64,000 bases of DNA from Chloroflexota bacterium (GCA_003228115.1 QEVV01000011.1:1-64000); one strand, 5' to 3'; positions 44,396 through 54,683 are shown, counted from the first letter of the stretch. Program-made: numbers and translations. The notes: generated by a model from the sequence alone, not told the origin.

Positions 44396-45190
44396 TCATT
44401 CCACCAGGCCGCGCATCACCCCGCGACCGGCATCGCTGTTGATGACCCCACCCGTCATCGTGCGGGACTCGTTCGATGCAAGAAAGGCGTAGGCTCCGGC
44501 ATGGTCCTCGGGCTGGACAGCCATTTGCAGAATGTTGCGTCCATGGTTACCAATAGCCAGTGCACCAGTATCGCCGCCCTGGCCGCCGGTCCGGCGCAAC
44601 GACGGCGCGGCCGCTATTCCCGTCTGGGTTCCCGAGGGCGCAACGCCATTCACGCGAATATCGGGGGCCAGCTCATTGGCCAGCGAACGCACAATGCCGA
44701 GCGTGGCATGCTTAGATGCTACATAGATGGGGCCGCCACCCCCAATATAGTAGGCCGACGTAGAGAGGGTGAAGATCATGCACCCCTTCGAACGCGATAG
44801 CTCCGGGACCGACGCCTTCGCTCCAAGCAGGTAACCCTTCACGTTAATCCCGAACACCTCGTCAGTACCCTCATCCAGCTCCTCCTCGGTGAGGTCGGTG
44901 AGGCTAAGTCCGCCGTCCGAAACACCTGCATTTCCCACCAAGATATCGAGAGACCCAAAGGCTGAGACGGCTCGCTCAACAGCCCTCCGGTTGTCCTCAA
45001 AACACCGCACGTCCCCGTGGAACGGGATCACACCGTCACCGAGCTCCCGCCGAAGCGCCGCCAGCCGCTCTTCGGAGATGTCTAGGGCGACGACCGACGC
45101 TCCTTCTTCGAGAAAACGCTGGGTAACGGCCTTGCCGATGCCAGAACCCGCCCCGGTGATGAGCGCAACCTTGCCAGCTAGCAAACCCAT
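44396..45190 (-). CDS. Short-chain dehydrogenase/reductase
   Basis: A 264-residue classical SDR. It has the cofactor motif ITGAGSGIGKAV near the N-terminus, NAG in LVGNAGVS, and the active-site Tyr and Lys in IYVASK. Asp after the second strand (ALDISEER) suggests NAD(H). A strong AAGGAGG precedes the ATG. It lies directly after the conserved post-tRNA block of fragment C. The substrate is unknown. Confidence 0.9.
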   Translation of the reverse strand: MGLLAGKVALITGAGSGIGKAVTQRFLEEGASVVALDISEERLAALRRELGDGVIPFHGDVRCFEDNRRAVERAVSAFGSLDILVGNAGVSDGGLSLTDLTEEELDEGTDEVFGINVKGYLLGAKASVPELSRSKGCMIFTLSTSAYYIGGGGPIYVASKHATLGIVRSLANELAPDIRVNGVAPSGTQTGIAAAPSLRRTGGQGGDTGALAIGNHGRNILQMAVQPEDHAGAYAFLASNESRTMTGGVINSDAGRGVMRGLVE

Positions 45191-45503
45191 GGAGCCTCCT
45201 TCAAACCTTCAAATTTACCATCAATCGCGTTTCTAGGGCAATGGAGCAAGTTCATAGTAACGGCAATACCAACCAATGGCCCTGGTGTTTGGAGCAGAAG
45301 GGACGGGTCAGTACACGACCGTTGCGATATATTGGCCTCTGTACGGATGCAGAAGCTGGTAGCTTCCTTGCACATCGCCGGCGCTGCAACTCTCATAATA
45401 TACGAGGCTTTACAGCAACGGCGTAGGTCATAGCCAGTTAGCTCTACATGCTTCCGCTCTTCGTTTTAGCAGGATTCGGACCACTGGGATAGGATCTTTT
45501 GCG

Positions 45504-45537
45504 AAAGTATCAACGTTAGTTAAAAGTATCACCGTTA
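45504..45537. promoter_or_regulatory. Two 15-bp direct repeats upstream of the epimerase gene
   Basis: AAAGTATCAACGTTA (45504-45518) and AAAGTATCACCGTTA (45523-45537) are spaced 19 bases start to start, 12 bases before the gene's start. Equal spacing on nearly the same helix face suggests a dimeric regulator site. No regulator gene is adjacent. Confidence 0.55.
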
Positions 45538-45549
45538 TAGGGAGAGGTT

Positions 45550-46557
45550 ATGAATATCCTCGTCACAGGGGGCCTCGGCGTGAACGGCTGTTGGGTAACC
45601 CGGGAACTCCTTGAAATAGGCCACAATCCGATTGTCTTCGACATCCGACCCGATTTTTCGCTAGTCTCGGATATATCCAACGATATCGAAGTCGTACTCG
45701 GTGACGTATCTGACTCCGCTGCAGTCCTACGTGCGCTCAAGCACCACCAAATCGAGCGTATTTGTCACTTGGCAGCAATCTACCCGGACGCGGCAGATCA
45801 AAATCCGGTTCGGGGATTCCAAATCAATGCCAGCACCACTGTTCAGATCATGGAAGCTGCTCGGATCATGGAGGTCGATCGAGTGGTATTTACGAGTTCT
45901 ATCGCTGCGCTTTCCCCTATAACTCCAGAGTACCTGGGTTCAGGCGCGAGACCCATCGCTGAGGACTTCCCCGCCTACCCCTCTGGAGGCAGTGTCTACG
46001 GAGCCACCAAAGTTGCCAGCGAACTTATGGGCCTCAACTATGAGCGCCTCTACGGCATCAAGTTTGTGGCGCTTCGTTTCGCAACCATCTACGGGCCTGG
46101 CAAGAACGCACCAAGACACGGCAACATCAATGTGGTGTGGAACAGGATCATGGAGCATGCCCTTCTAGGGAAGCCTCTGCGCTTTGACAAAGGCGGCGAC
46201 GATTCTTACGACATGACCTATTCTCGGGATGTCGCCCACAGCGTGGTATTGGGGTGTCTGGCGCAGAGGCCCCTGCACAGCGTCTTTCACATCGGCAGCG
46301 GGCGAAGCCATACCCTCCGAGAGTTTGTAGACAGCGTCAAGGAGATTATTCCCAGCGCACCATTAGAGGTGGGGCCCGGCCAAACTGAGCCAACTGGCCT
46401 TCAAGGGCAGTTGGCAGCGAATCCTGGTTGGCTCTTCGACACAAGCAGGGCCAAGACAGAGCTTGGTTACGAGGCTCAATATCTACCCCGGGAAGCGGTA
46501 AAAGACTGGCTTCACTGGCTCGAACGCCTTAACTTAGAAATTGTCCCTTCAGACTAG
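45550..46557 (+). CDS. NAD-dependent epimerase/dehydratase
   Basis: A 335-residue extended SDR. It has the N-terminal NAD motif VTGGLGVNG, TSSIAAL, and the catalytic YGATK (YxxxK). The substrate-binding part ends in GYEAQYLPREAVKDWL, as in NDP-sugar epimerases. ATG at 45550 has GGGAGAGG. It is 80-90 bases upstream of the large lipoprotein gene on the same strand, but no functional link can be shown. The sugar specificity is unknown. Confidence 0.88.
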   Translation: MNILVTGGLGVNGCWVTRELLEIGHNPIVFDIRPDFSLVSDISNDIEVVLGDVSDSAAVLRALKHHQIERICHLAAIYPDAADQNPVRGFQINASTTVQIMEAARIMEVDRVVFTSSIAALSPITPEYLGSGARPIAEDFPAYPSGGSVYGATKVASELMGLNYERLYGIKFVALRFATIYGPGKNAPRHGNINVVWNRIMEHALLGKPLRFDKGGDDSYDMTYSRDVAHSVVLGCLAQRPLHSVFHIGSGRSHTLREFVDSVKEIIPSAPLEVGPGQTEPTGLQGQLAANPGWLFDTSRAKTELGYEAQYLPREAVKDWLHWLERLNLEIVPSD

Positions 46558-46640
46558 GCAGTGCTGCAAGCAGATCAGCGTCTGTTCCCTTGAGTCAATC
46601 CAGCTATGGGGAATTAGTTGCAATGGGGGAGGGTATTGAG

Positions 46641-49600
46641 ATGGGACCAAAGTCCATATCGCTACTCCTGCTACTCGCAGCATTAACAGTGATGCCGACA
46701 GGTTGTGCGGGTACTCAGACGGCAGATACCCCGGCCCCTGAGGCCAAAGTGGTGGCGAAAGAAAGGGGTAAGGCTACCACTCAGGCAGCGCCTACGCCCG
46801 CACCGATACCTGAGCTTATCGCAACACCAACAGCTGTGCCCCCGATCGCTCCTACAACTACGCCGATGCCCCCAGCCACACCGACTCCAACTCCTAGTGA
46901 ACCCCGCTACAGCGAGGATTTCGAAGACGGCCACGCCCAGGACTGGTCGTTAGGAACCGGCTGGCAGATGTCCAAGGAGGATGGAAACACGGTGCTGCTT
47001 GGTCGAGACCATTACTGGGCGAACCTGACTCGAGGAGCTGACTGGACCGACTATGCGTTCAAGTTCCGTCTTAAAGTGCGCTCCGCGGCCGTGCATCTCA
47101 ACTATCGAATAGGGGCAAACCCATTCTCGCGCTACTTCCTCAGCTTTAGTAAAGAAAGACTCACCCTGACCAAGCAGCTTGGGGACGACTTCACTGACAT
47201 GACGGATAATCGGACTTCCTATCGTCTGAACACCTGGCACACGGTGGAGATCAAGGGTTTTGCAGGGCACCTGCAGGTGTTGGTAGACGGCGTGCTCGAG
47301 CTGGACCTGACCGACGAAGAGCCTTTGCTCCAGGGAACGATCGCCTTCGAGTCCCTCCCCGGCTCCGAGGCCCTCATCGACGATATCGAGATTTGGCGAC
47401 TCACCGAGCCCCTGACCACACCGACTCCAACACAGGCGCCACCGCCACCCATACAGAACAGCCTCGCAGGATCAGTTACGGACCTCTCCAGCGAATGGAT
47501 CGATCCTACCGCCGACCACAACTACACATATCAGGATCGAGACGAGGTACCTATAGCCTCTCATATTGTGATCTCTGGTCCCGACTCCAGCGGGTATGTA
47601 ACCGTCACAGGGGCACCTGGGGCCATACCAGCCAGCGCGGGAATAACCCGGAAGGACAGGCTCCGCCTCGCCAGTGTCGACTGGGGAGTGGAGACCTGTG
47701 TCTCCTACAATCGGGACGGATCGTTTTCCGCACGTCTACTGGCCGGTCCGGGAACAACCATTATCTTGGGAGCCGTGGTCGAGGCCAGTTGTCAAGGCCA
47801 GTGGATTGAAAGCATGGCCTCTGCGCTCGTCCGTGTACCTGAGGGTGTTAACCATGAAGACCCGTCCGTGCCATTCTCCATCTCTGGTCGCCTGTGGTCG
47901 GCTACGGGAGAGCTACAGGGGAACGCTCCGCATATGGAGATCAAGGTGTCCGCCGCTGATCCTTTTGGATGCCTGGTTCCACGGCTACACATCTACCGCC
48001 TGTTTGACGAGCATGGGGAGTACGCTGGACAGGTCAACCTGAACGTCCACGGACCCGTGATGACCCCTACCGGTCAGCCTATAGAGACTGACCAAGGCCC
48101 ACAGGGGTACTGGGATTTAATCAAGCCCCTTTCCTCACCGTGCCTGAAAAGCTCCTTATCTCGCTATGAACTAGGAGACTGGACTGCCTCGTTGGAGCCT
48201 GGATGGTATGGGCCTCGACTTGCCTTTTACACCGTCGACCCTGTCGATCCCAGAATAGAGCACCTCCAGGAGAGCTTGTCCCAGCCGCTCTTCGGCGTTG
48301 AGGCGAACACGCACATTGGCTACCTACCTCTCCTCAAGGTTGGATCCGCGCAGACGCTGCAGATTCCAGCGACGTTGTTGAACGAAAGCGTGAGCTGGGG
48401 CTCGGGCGGAATTCGAGGTATCGTCGCCAAGGAAGACGCAGAGCGCTTCGCCCTCGGGAGTCGCAGGTCTGCACAGGGCCCGTTTATCGCGTCGCCCAGA
48501 GACCCTCTATCTGGAAGACGTCTAACGTACCTACTGGAGCCCTATCTGCCAACCATCGCCTACACAGGTTTCACTCACCTTCAGCCACAGATCCCGCTGA
48601 TTGCTCTCGATGAGTCGTCACTTGGGTGGATCTCCGTGTCACTCACCAAGCCAGGGGGAGAAGCAATGGTGCTGGCGAGCAAGGCGCCGATCGTCCAATC
48701 CTTTCTCTCCGGGTCCCAAACCAACGCCTATCCAGTCGAACTCTCGTTCGCCGGGCCTGGCAGGACCTACGGCGTGACGACAGGTCTTGACTCTTTGGAG
48801 GTCGAATTCGACCAGTATGGGCTCCACACGGTGCAACTGGAGGGCATCTTGCGCACCCTGTGGGGGCAGGAACTCGAGATAAGAGGCACGTATGAGGTCT
48901 GGGTCGCCGAGCCCCTGGACCTGTCCCTCGGGACATTCGAGGGTACGCCCTTGGAGGTGGGAGACCAATGGAGCCCGGTGGTGGTGATCGAGCCTGGGGT
49001 GCCAGCGCAAGTGGGGGTCACCATCGACCACTATGTTGATGGGGATCCAGGCAAGAAGAGGTCCTTCAGTACGACCGGAAACGCAAACGCCTTCGGCTAT
49101 TTTGTCGCAAACGACACTTGGGCTCCGGATGCGCACGGTGAGTACATTACGCGGGTGATCGCGAGCTACACCGACCCGGAAGACAGCACGTTGTGGATGG
49201 GCTCAAGGGCTGGGGCGTCTATTGTGGCTACCCCCCGTTCGCCCTTGGTGGCCCATGGAGTACGGGATTCCCAGATCGCCGTCAGTCTCCGGGAACAGCA
49301 CCAAATAGACGACACCGTTCTCCGCCCATGGTTCATTTTACGTTCCTTCGACATTGAACCCATTGGTCTCGAGTATCCATTCTTCAGAGGTGACATCGCC
49401 TGGCTGGAGGATGCGCGGCCGATCGGGCCTTTCATAACGCTGGATGATCCCCAGGGGGTTCTTGCCACTATCGCACCTCAGGTAGCGGCCAATCGCTTCT
49501 GGGATGTAGGTGGCCATGGGGTCGAGGCCTCAGACATGAAAAAGCTCACGATGCAGACGACGGTCGGCCAGGGAGGTCAACACCGGAAAGATGCAATAGA

Positions 49601-50810
49601 TTCCTGGGGTTACTGGTATGCAAGTGCTGTTCGTCCTGACATCAGCATTCAGCATACGGTTTCGGAAATAGGAGCATTCCATGACCACTGGTACGGTCAC
49701 GACTCCTACAACTGTCAGATTGGCCTACCCTGCTTTGGAGCGTGGTTGTCTGCAGACCAAGGCGGTCGCAACGGTGATGAAGAGGGTGACATAAAACTGC
49801 TCTTTGGTGGGGCGGTCATCAAGAACGCTGATGAACAGTACTTTGTGCCCTATGCCAGCATGGCGACGATCATCCCTGAGCCACTCATCGACCCTGCGAC
49901 TGGGATGTTGGTCCCAAGAGACCCTCTAGGCTCGCGAATCTGTCCGCCTTACCAGGGGGCTGCTGGCGGGCTCGCGACGTGTGGTCCTATCCTGAACATC
50001 CAGGGCAGAGACGTCGACCTGTTCGTCACTCCAACCGGGACTCGCCCCGGATCCGTTCTCGAAATAGGCGATAGATTCGTTTTCAGCGGCCAGGCATGGC
50101 CCACTCTAGACGTCGGAGTTGAAATTACGGTCACTGGACCGAGTGGCAAGGTTCACTCAGCTTCGGGCAGGGCCAACCAAATAGGATACATCGATGGTAA
50201 AGACAAGGCCTTTGTCGTTGAAGAACCTGGAGTATACGTCGTACACGTAGCGCTGACCCAGGATAGGCCGGTGCCGTCAACAGGCCTAGCGCCGGATCCG
50301 CCCGTAGTTGCAGACGGGCAAACGCTCCTCAGCGAATACGGTTATAGCAACCCACTCTCCGCCATCCTGGGGTCCCTCGACTCCACTTATCGGTTCTTCG
50401 TGGTCGAGTCGAGCTACGACGTGCCCGCCAAGACCCAGATAGAGTTAGGAAAGTATTATCAGGACGAGTGGACCTGGCATAGAGTCCCCAGTTCGATAAC
50501 GGTTACATTCGCTTTCCCTGCTGGAGCGAAGCCAGCGTGGCAAACCGTGACCATCCCAGGCCTCATAATAGCGGATGGGGCCGTATCTGAGGATGCCTCT
50601 GAGTTGACGGTCAGACTGGACAGGGAGGACCTGTACACCCAGGGTTATACCAATGTGGTCCTAGGAGCCGAGTCCTTGGAGATCACGGTGGTGGGTACCC
50701 TTAACGGCCAATGGTTTGCCAAGGTGGTGAACTTGCGAGGCGTATCCCCACTTGGAGGGGCACCGGCCACGGTTGTGATTTCGGACATCGAGAAGCGCCC
50801 GGGCCGGTAG
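46641..50810 (+). CDS. Very large beta-rich surface lipoprotein with lectin-like domain
   Basis: About 1389 residues from ATG 46641, which has GGAGGG eight bases upstream; the frame is open from TTG 46590. A signal peptide ends with lipobox TGC. A Pro/Thr linker follows, then a concanavalin-like (LamG / 3-keto-disaccharide hydrolase-like) domain from YSEDFEDG to LIDDIEIWRL. The remaining roughly 1100 residues are beta-rich with Ig-like strands (QVGVTIDHYVDGDPG, VEITVTGPSGKVH) and a His/Asp-containing central part. I do not recognise a family for that part. It is probably cell-surface anchored. Confidence 0.8.
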   Translation: MGPKSISLLLLLAALTVMPTGCAGTQTADTPAPEAKVVAKERGKATTQAAPTPAPIPELIATPTAVPPIAPTTTPMPPATPTPTPSEPRYSEDFEDGHAQDWSLGTGWQMSKEDGNTVLLGRDHYWANLTRGADWTDYAFKFRLKVRSAAVHLNYRIGANPFSRYFLSFSKERLTLTKQLGDDFTDMTDNRTSYRLNTWHTVEIKGFAGHLQVLVDGVLELDLTDEEPLLQGTIAFESLPGSEALIDDIEIWRLTEPLTTPTPTQAPPPPIQNSLAGSVTDLSSEWIDPTADHNYTYQDRDEVPIASHIVISGPDSSGYVTVTGAPGAIPASAGITRKDRLRLASVDWGVETCVSYNRDGSFSARLLAGPGTTIILGAVVEASCQGQWIESMASALVRVPEGVNHEDPSVPFSISGRLWSATGELQGNAPHMEIKVSAADPFGCLVPRLHIYRLFDEHGEYAGQVNLNVHGPVMTPTGQPIETDQGPQGYWDLIKPLSSPCLKSSLSRYELGDWTASLEPGWYGPRLAFYTVDPVDPRIEHLQESLSQPLFGVEANTHIGYLPLLKVGSAQTLQIPATLLNESVSWGSGGIRGIVAKEDAERFALGSRRSAQGPFIASPRDPLSGRRLTYLLEPYLPTIAYTGFTHLQPQIPLIALDESSLGWISVSLTKPGGEAMVLASKAPIVQSFLSGSQTNAYPVELSFAGPGRTYGVTTGLDSLEVEFDQYGLHTVQLEGILRTLWGQELEIRGTYEVWVAEPLDLSLGTFEGTPLEVGDQWSPVVVIEPGVPAQVGVTIDHYVDGDPGKKRSFSTTGNANAFGYFVANDTWAPDAHGEYITRVIASYTDPEDSTLWMGSRAGASIVATPRSPLVAHGVRDSQIAVSLREQHQIDDTVLRPWFILRSFDIEPIGLEYPFFRGDIAWLEDARPIGPFITLDDPQGVLATIAPQVAANRFWDVGGHGVEASDMKKLTMQTTVGQGGQHRKDAIDSWGYWYASAVRPDISIQHTVSEIGAFHDHWYGHDSYNCQIGLPCFGAWLSADQGGRNGDEEGDIKLLFGGAVIKNADEQYFVPYASMATIIPEPLIDPATGMLVPRDPLGSRICPPYQGAAGGLATCGPILNIQGRDVDLFVTPTGTRPGSVLEIGDRFVFSGQAWPTLDVGVEITVTGPSGKVHSASGRANQIGYIDGKDKAFVVEEPGVYVVHVALTQDRPVPSTGLAPDPPVVADGQTLLSEYGYSNPLSAILGSLDSTYRFFVVESSYDVPAKTQIELGKYYQDEWTWHRVPSSITVTFAFPAGAKPAWQTVTIPGLIIADGAVSEDASELTVRLDREDLYTQGYTNVVLGAESLEITVVGTLNGQWFAKVVNLRGVSPLGGAPATVVISDIEKRPGR

Positions 50811-50980
50811 GCCGGAAACAAATCCGAGAGTGAAACGGGAAAGAAGATTTCAGGAAAGTGCATACGCAAAGCGGTATGCCACGTTCCCGAAAGCAAGGCC
50901 GGTTCACCGACGAGGAGCGAAAGAAGACCTAGGCGGCCTGTCGGCCCCTCTAGTAGTTCGATCCATCATGGTTGTAAAGA

Positions 50981-52903
50981 CTACTTGCCTTGCAGTTCGC
51001 TGAATTCTTTCTCAGTTAGTGGCAGTGCCAACAAGAAGGCTTCAAGAGCGGTCAGCTCGGCGTCAGAGAGGTGCGATGTTGTCCCGTGGCTATCGTCGAT
51101 ATTGAAGCCTACAAGCACGTCTCTCAGTATCATCGCCCGGCCATCATGCAGGTAAGGAGCCGTCAGCCAGAGCTCCCGAAGACTAGGGGTGTCAAACGCA
51201 GTTCCCATTCTCTCAGCTATCTTCTCGCCTATGTTATTTGGATCATCGTGAAATGGTTCTCCCGTGCCCACATCGTGCATCTGTTGGTCAGTGAACCGTG
51301 GCGGGCTGTGGCAAACAGCGCAGCCTGCGCGTTGAAAAACGTCAGCGCCCTCGATTGCCGCCTGCGGAAGAGCGCCGTCCGGCTCTCGTAGAGGGCTGGT
51401 GAAAGGCTTAAGGTTGTTCAGATAAGCAGCCAGTGCATCAAGGTCTAACTGGGAGAGACCCGTTCCACCCATCAGTTCAGTGAACGTTTTCTGGAACGAC
51501 TGCACGTTAGGCCGATCCCCTGACCAGTGCAGTGGCCCGGTGCCACCGATGCCTCTGAGGATAGGAGTATTGCGTGCCCCATCGTTAGTTCCTAACCAGA
51601 TCTGGCCATCAGAACCGCCGTTGAAGTGGCAGGAAGCGCATGCTATCCAGTTGTCCCGGGCAATCTTGTCCGGACGGCTGGTGAAAAAGATCCGTTCCCC
51701 CTGCTGGATGATGGCCGGTCGTGGGTCGTGGGCCAGGGCAAGGGTGTCCACCACGGTTAGCGTATCGGTGTCCACCACGCTGATGTCGTCGGAGACCAGG
51801 TTGAGCGTGTACAGGCGTTTCCCATCTGGTGAGAGAGCTAGGTCGCGAGGATGATGGCCGACGACCACATGCCCTACTCCTAGACCCTGAGCCAAGTCGA
51901 CCACGGAAAGATCATCGCTTACGGCATTAGCCGTGTAGAGACGCGTCCCATCGAGGCTCAGAACGACGGCGATGGGCATGCTCACTGGCGAGTCCACCGA
52001 ATCCAGGGCCAGCGCCTCCCTCCTGATGGGCCGTAGCTGCTCGGTATCCAGGGTGCTGACCATGGGGAACACAGTGTTATCGAATAGCCTTGCCATGTTG
52101 GTGACGTGTTGGCGCTGATGTGGAACGTAGGCGCGGCTCCGGTCCGGGTGGAGGGTCGCGCTTTCGGCCAAGGCCGCCTGGAGCCCTATTTGAATGGCAC
52201 CCAGCGGGGCCAACGTTTGGGCATCGTAGACTCGCAAAGAGGTGTCAAGCAGGTGGACCACATACAACCGGTCCTTCTTCAGGGCTAGCCCCCGTGGTTG
52301 TCGGCTTGTGGCGGTGCGTGCTATCTCAGCCAAGGTATCGGCACGCAGAGCGAGCAGAGCCCCTTCGTGGGCCAAGGTCACGTACACGCGACCCGCGGCA
52401 ATGAGTACGCCATAAGGCCCGTGGCCCACCCAAACCCGTGCCAGGATCTCACCACTCTCATCGCTAAGGACGACCAACTCGCCTGAGTCGAAGCAAGCTA
52501 CGAGCAGGCGCGACTCTGCGCGTGCCAAAGTCGCTGGATCGCACCCAATCTCGGTCTGCCACTCCCGCTGGCCATCGGGCAGGCCTAGGCGGGTGACGGT
52601 GTGGCTGGTAGGGTGGCCAGCCCATAGGGCATCATCGTTAACTATAATCCGCCTGCTGCGTAGCGTGTGTTCAGGCGGCTGGAAAGGCGGGATGGAGGCA
52701 GAGGTGGCTGCTGGCTGAGGGGTTGACGCAGGAGGGGACGTGCTCATTGGAGAGACCATCGGCAGGGACAAAGGCGTCGCTGTCTGCAAACGAGAGGCCA
52801 TAGGCGTTGCCGTGGGAGTAGGCGACGACGCTGGCATGGTACACGCTGCCAGTAGCACGGCACCTAGTGCAAAAACAAAGGACCAACATGAGGCTCCGAC
52901 CAT
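50981..52903 (-). CDS. YVTN-type beta-propeller fused to a di-heme cytochrome (MauG-like) lipoprotein
   Basis: About 640 residues. A lipobox LLAAC anchors the protein; a Pro/Ser/Thr linker and a YVTN-like propeller follow (repeats such as LSPDGKRLYTLNLVSDDISVV). The C-terminal third has two c-type heme sites, CASCH and CAVCH, in a MauG/di-heme peroxidase-like layout with the later HDVGTGEPF and LWLTAPYLHDGRA. ATG 52903 is preferred to 52945 because a TATAAT lies only 6 bases upstream, which also suggests a leaderless message. It is probably an extracytoplasmic redox enzyme. Confidence 0.87.
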   Translation of the reverse strand: MVGASCWSFVFALGAVLLAACTMPASSPTPTATPMASRLQTATPLSLPMVSPMSTSPPASTPQPAATSASIPPFQPPEHTLRSRRIIVNDDALWAGHPTSHTVTRLGLPDGQREWQTEIGCDPATLARAESRLLVACFDSGELVVLSDESGEILARVWVGHGPYGVLIAAGRVYVTLAHEGALLALRADTLAEIARTATSRQPRGLALKKDRLYVVHLLDTSLRVYDAQTLAPLGAIQIGLQAALAESATLHPDRSRAYVPHQRQHVTNMARLFDNTVFPMVSTLDTEQLRPIRREALALDSVDSPVSMPIAVVLSLDGTRLYTANAVSDDLSVVDLAQGLGVGHVVVGHHPRDLALSPDGKRLYTLNLVSDDISVVDTDTLTVVDTLALAHDPRPAIIQQGERIFFTSRPDKIARDNWIACASCHFNGGSDGQIWLGTNDGARNTPILRGIGGTGPLHWSGDRPNVQSFQKTFTELMGGTGLSQLDLDALAAYLNNLKPFTSPLREPDGALPQAAIEGADVFQRAGCAVCHSPPRFTDQQMHDVGTGEPFHDDPNNIGEKIAERMGTAFDTPSLRELWLTAPYLHDGRAMILRDVLVGFNIDDSHGTTSHLSDAELTALEAFLLALPLTEKEFSELQGK

Positions 52904-52945
52904 CGACCTATTATAGCGGGCAAGCTGGCCCACGCCTTTGCTCAC

Positions 52946-53693
52946 TACCTAGACCGGCTTGCTTTCGAGTGTGTCCTTAGGGACGTGAAACAAGACGAGT
53001 GATGCTCTTCCATCCTCTAATCCCTGTTACATAATGGATGGCCGACGAGGTCCATTTTACCCGCCCAGTGTAGACCCTTGAGGAAGCCTCGCGGCCTGTG
53101 GCGCTGCTCGATTCCGGCGCTGGGCCGGATGACCTGCCGGTGTCCACAACTGGATGGCCCGGTACTGTGAGCATGCTCACAAGAAGGCCAATGCCGCCTT
53201 TGCTGAGGCGGTGACCCACCACAAGGCTTCCCTCCAGCCCTGAGTGCTGGCTTACTAGGTGGCTATGGTGAAAATCAGTTGACCACCCTCCCACTCGCCA
53301 GTTTTACTCCAACTGCTGACTTCCCCGCAGGTGAAATCCCCAGGCAGGCGATCGCCAAGGGGCTTCTTGCGACCATGTTGGAGACGGGGGAGCGTCGATC
53401 CATTCTGTGAACACTGGGCCGTTTCATCACTACATATTGCGTCACCACTTGACGCGTCTGCCGTTCAAGCCGGACGGCCTAGTGAACGTCCGAAGAACGG
53501 CGGGCCCAGCATTATGGGGATGTCCGTTGCTTTCCCTATTTTAGGAGGAGGCAGCCCATCTTCCTTGCCTATGAGGGATAGGTGGGAAATGGGGGGGGGG
53601 GTACACGGCGGTAGCGAGGTTCCTGCCGTAGAGGTTCTAGGTTCGATAGCCCAGCAATGGCCAGACAATCTGGCCATCTTCTGAGTCATCCGG
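52946..53693. other. Intergenic region with one possible decayed coding tail
   Basis: No complete gene. On the plus strand 53137-53247 reads HNWMARYCEHAHKKANAAF and on to a stop, which looks protein-like, but a TGA closes the frame just upstream. It could be a remnant of a lost gene. A 38-nt dispersed repeat (53601-53638) and a G-run near 53591 are also here. Confidence 0.45.
53601..53638. repeat. 38-nt dispersed repeat, copy 1
   Basis: Matches 59657-59694 at roughly 30 of 38 bases around GCGAGGTTCC. On the minus strand both copies read as LY.RNLAT.V, so it may be a coding remnant. Confidence 0.55.
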
Positions 53694-54683
53694 CTAACTA
53701 AACTGGTGGTCAAGGGTGTTTGGGGCGAACAATTCCTCAATTGCTGGCTCTCGAGCCGCAAGGTTCTGCTCGTAAAGATACTGCGGCAGTGCCTCCAGAG
53801 AAACTCTGTTGCGGTTGATACCGTATGGCCAAAAGTCATGCCCCATGATTCGGCGAGTTTCCTCCATCTCAGCAACAACCCAAGGAAGCGTAAGCTTCAG
53901 AGCGTCTGTTTCGATAAGTTGGCTGTATGCCCAATCTTTCGCTTTCACAAAGGCTTCGTACAGGCTCGTGGCCGCCCACGGGTAAGCTTCGTATATATCT
54001 CGCCTAAGTACGACGGTGTGCATGATGGGAAAGATCCCGGTTTTCGCGAAGTAATTCTTCTCGGCTTGTCTGTAATCCTCAAAGAGCCTTCGCACCGGAG
54101 ACTCGCTCCGATCCAAGGCTTTGGGTGCGTTGGGACTGATGATTGCATCAAGTTCTCCGGTCTCCAACATGGGTCCCATGTCCCGTTCGAGTGGCATTCG
54201 GTGAAGTGTCACATTCTTGAGTTCGAAGTCGATCCGGGAGGGACGTTGCAAGCCATCCTGCGTACCACTGAACCATTCAATGGTCTCCGGTTTGACACCG
54301 TACTCGTGAAGTAACATGCCCCTGGCGAATACGGCCGCGGTCATCGAGTATTCGGGCACTCCGATTTTCTTTCCGATGAGGTCTTCAGGGGTCTCAATTC
54401 CAGCTTTCTTGTTGACATAAATACAGGAGTGGCGAAAGAGCCGAGAGGGGAAAACAGGAATTGCGATGAATGATTCATCGCCTCGAGCGCGCAGCATCGT
54501 ATAGTTAGCAAAGGACAGTTCCGATACTTCGAATTCCTTATGGCGTAGCATTCGGAAGAAAGTTTCGCTGGGTCTCGAGATTATCGGCGTGATCTCTATA
54601 CCTTCCGGCTGAATAGTGCCGTCCATTAGCGGACGGACGCGGTCGTAGTCCCAAAATGCAGTCGTCAGACGTACTCTAGCCAC
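53694..54683 (-). CDS. 4,5-dihydroxyphthalate decarboxylase-like / NMT1-fold periplasmic-binding protein
   Basis: A 329-residue protein of the family usually annotated as 4,5-dihydroxyphthalate decarboxylase, which has a periplasmic-binding-protein fold of the NMT1/THI5 type. Typical parts are GIEITPIISRPSETFFRML, FEVSELSFANY, IYVNKKAGIETPEDLIGKKIGVPEYSMTAAVFARG. It has no signal peptide. The start is GTG at 54683 with GGGAG six bases upstream. No ABC transporter genes adjoin it, which favours an intracellular enzyme or sensor role. The substrate is uncertain. Confidence 0.85.
   Translation of the reverse strand: MARVRLTTAFWDYDRVRPLMDGTIQPEGIEITPIISRPSETFFRMLRHKEFEVSELSFANYTMLRARGDESFIAIPVFPSRLFRHSCIYVNKKAGIETPEDLIGKKIGVPEYSMTAAVFARGMLLHEYGVKPETIEWFSGTQDGLQRPSRIDFELKNVTLHRMPLERDMGPMLETGELDAIISPNAPKALDRSESPVRRLFEDYRQAEKNYFAKTGIFPIMHTVVLRRDIYEAYPWAATSLYEAFVKAKDWAYSQLIETDALKLTLPWVVAEMEETRRIMGHDFWPYGINRNRVSLEALPQYLYEQNLAAREPAIEELFAPNTLDHQFS

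Noticed and set aside
45450-45490. T-arm-like sequence (GCAGGATTCGGACCAC) on the minus strand
   Set aside because: The T-loop is wrong and no acceptor or anticodon arm is present, so it was not counted as a fourth tRNA fragment.
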